Assembly (NCBI RefSeq): GCF_001307805.1 | Contig: NZ_CP013862.1 | Span: forward strand, 3,794,285-3,858,284 | Origin: Lentibacillus amyloliquefaciens | GTDB lineage: Bacteria; Bacillota; Bacilli; Bacillales; Amphibacillaceae | Length of the DNA stretch: 64,000 nt | Direction of reading: 5' to 3' | Shown here: positions 63,204-64,000 of the stretch, piece by piece | Layout of the letters: each line of letters opens with the position of its first letter | Numbering within the stretch: the stretch's first letter is position 1 | The notes under the pieces: generated by a model | The model's database searches: none | What the model was told of the DNA's origin: nothing | Seen by the model: the letters and a program-made list of their open reading frames with translations, nothing else | Made by a program: the position numbers and the translations under genes

Positions 63204-63247
63204 GTTTGATATATTCTCATTATATCAAACAAATGTTCCCTTGTCTA
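63204..63247 (-). promoter_or_regulatory. tnpB promoter with 10-bp palindromic operator
   Basis: On minus: TAGACA (63242-63247), 17 bp, TATAAT (63219-63224). A perfect inverted repeat GTTTGATATA / TATATCAAAC (63204-63213, 63221-63230) overlaps the -10 and likely start site. It may be an operator or an RNA hairpin at the 5' end. Confidence 0.6.
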
Positions 63248-63352
63248 GAATTTTTAGTTTTTTCATAACAATAAAGCACCGATTCATCCCCCACTAAATC
63301 ACAGATTTTGAAGGGGACTTCTCGGCAAATCTGTTAAGAAGAGGGTGATACC

Positions 63353-64000
63353 TTGCCTGCTATTCAATTTAATGATCAAAAAGAACAAGAGATTACCAAA
63401 TCTTTCTACCAGGATTATCAGACGGTACAGAATGCGCTATTTTTACATTTATTGGAGAAAAACACGCAATTGAGTGAACCTGTTCTCTTTGATAAATCAC
63501 AAAAAATACTCAATCGTATATTGTTACTCTGTTTTTGCGAAGATTATCATCTGTTATCGATGAAATCGTTCAGAAAGATTTTACAAAATGAGCAACATAT
63601 ATTTAATACGGATGGAAAACAGCTTTGGGAGAAATCGAAAAGTCTGTTCCGTTCATTTGGAGAGAGTCTGGCTGATGCCGCAATCAGTAAATTTTTTCAA
63701 GAAGATACTTTTTTAACTCAACTGACTCTCAAAAATAATATTTTCCCCGCCTTTAAAACAATTACTGCTTATGATTTTGCCTCAGACTTTGATATCAATG
63801 TATTTGGCTATGTTTTTGAGCATACGATTAATGATATGGGCAAACGGAAAAAAGATGGTATATTTTATACGTCTTCTGATATAACTAGACTGCTGCTCGA
63901 GGAAACATTGCTGAATTGGGTGAACGACCGAAAGAATGAATTGTATGAAAGCTTTACCGGGGCCGAAAAAGTTACTGAATTTAACCGTAAATTACTGCAG
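63353..64000 (+). CDS. Type IIG-like restriction enzyme / Eco57I-type methyltransferase, N-terminal part (cut by window end)
   Basis: 216 codons, open to the window edge. DFDINVFGYVFEHTINDMGKRKKDGIFYTSSDITRLLLEETL is the entry to the N6-adenine methyltransferase domain of type IIG / Eco57I-family enzymes (the GIFYTP-like SAM region). The upstream 130 residues would be a helical or nuclease part. TTG start behind AGAGGGTGAT; the frame is closed by TAA at 63335. The catalytic NPPY motif is expected beyond the window. Confidence 0.72.
   Translation, partial: MPAIQFNDQKEQEITKSFYQDYQTVQNALFLHLLEKNTQLSEPVLFDKSQKILNRILLLCFCEDYHLLSMKSFRKILQNEQHIFNTDGKQLWEKSKSLFRSFGESLADAAISKFFQEDTFLTQLTLKNNIFPAFKTITAYDFASDFDINVFGYVFEHTINDMGKRKKDGIFYTSSDITRLLLEETLLNWVNDRKNELYESFTGAEKVTEFNRKLLQ

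Larger units (their letters stand above)
61866..63320 (-). mobile_element. IS200/IS605-type element with tnpB only
   Basis: Both ends carry related subterminal hairpins: 61874-61902 (CTCCA..TAAATC..GATTTTGA.TGGAG) and 63288-63316 (CCCCACTAAATC..GATTTTGAAGGGG). These are the foldback ends recognised by Y1 transposase. No tnpA gene is present between them, so mobility would need a transposase in trans. No target duplication is expected for this family. Exact ends are approximate. Confidence 0.7.

Overview
The window is chromosomal DNA from a low-GC Gram-positive bacterium, most likely a halotolerant Bacillaceae of the Virgibacillus / Lentibacillus / Oceanobacillus type. This rests on the cggR-gapA-pgk-tpiA-gpmI-eno glycolytic operon, the secG-est-rnr-smpB-ssrA block, strong AGGAGG-type ribosome binding sites and a Bacillus-type LexA box. 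No database search was possible, so genus is an inference.

Region 1 (1-7300) is the lower glycolysis operon: the end of the CggR repressor gene, then gapA, pgk, tpiA, gpmI and eno. A terminator followed by a promoter sits between gapA and pgk. A long palindromic repeat lies before eno. Region 2 (7300-14000) holds an alkaline-phosphatase-superfamily phosphodiesterase, a nucleoside hydrolase and a nitroreductase. On the other strand are PTS enzyme I (ptsI, without a visible ptsH) and an alpha/beta hydrolase. Region 3 (14000-21663) is secG, the Est30-like carboxylesterase, rnr, smpB and ssrA (tmRNA). A ZupT-like metal transporter, a repeat array and an ECF sigma / anti-sigma pair sit between rnr and smpB.

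Region 4 (21644-61437) is a complete-looking cos-type temperate siphophage of about 39.8 kb, integrated at the 3' end of ssrA. It is bounded by a 27-bp direct repeat, and paired GGTAACA boxes inside each end look like integrase arm sites. Its layout is: integrase with a LexA box; CI/Cro switch; antirepressor; early small genes; Gam, AAA recombinase, SF2 helicase, DUF669 protein and D5 primase with an iteron-rich putative origin; many small accessory genes; RinA-like late regulator; HNH; terminase; HK97-type head genes; a tail module with a programmed -1 frameshift in the chaperone gene; a Tal protein with an N-terminal M14 carboxypeptidase-like domain; lysis genes. The right end carries accessory genes: a secreted protein with its own promoter, a minus-strand cassette of two unknown genes sharing a 14-bp palindromic operator next to a small HTH protein, an FtsK-like ATPase and a replication-relaxation protein.

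Region 5 (61438-64000) follows attR. It has small membrane peptides resembling type I toxins, an IS200/IS605-type element carrying only tnpB (an RNA-guided nuclease with intact RuvC residues and a probable omega RNA), and the 5' part of a type IIG-like restriction-modification gene cut by the window edge. Prophage, tnpB and restriction gene together look like a small mobile/defence hot spot behind ssrA.
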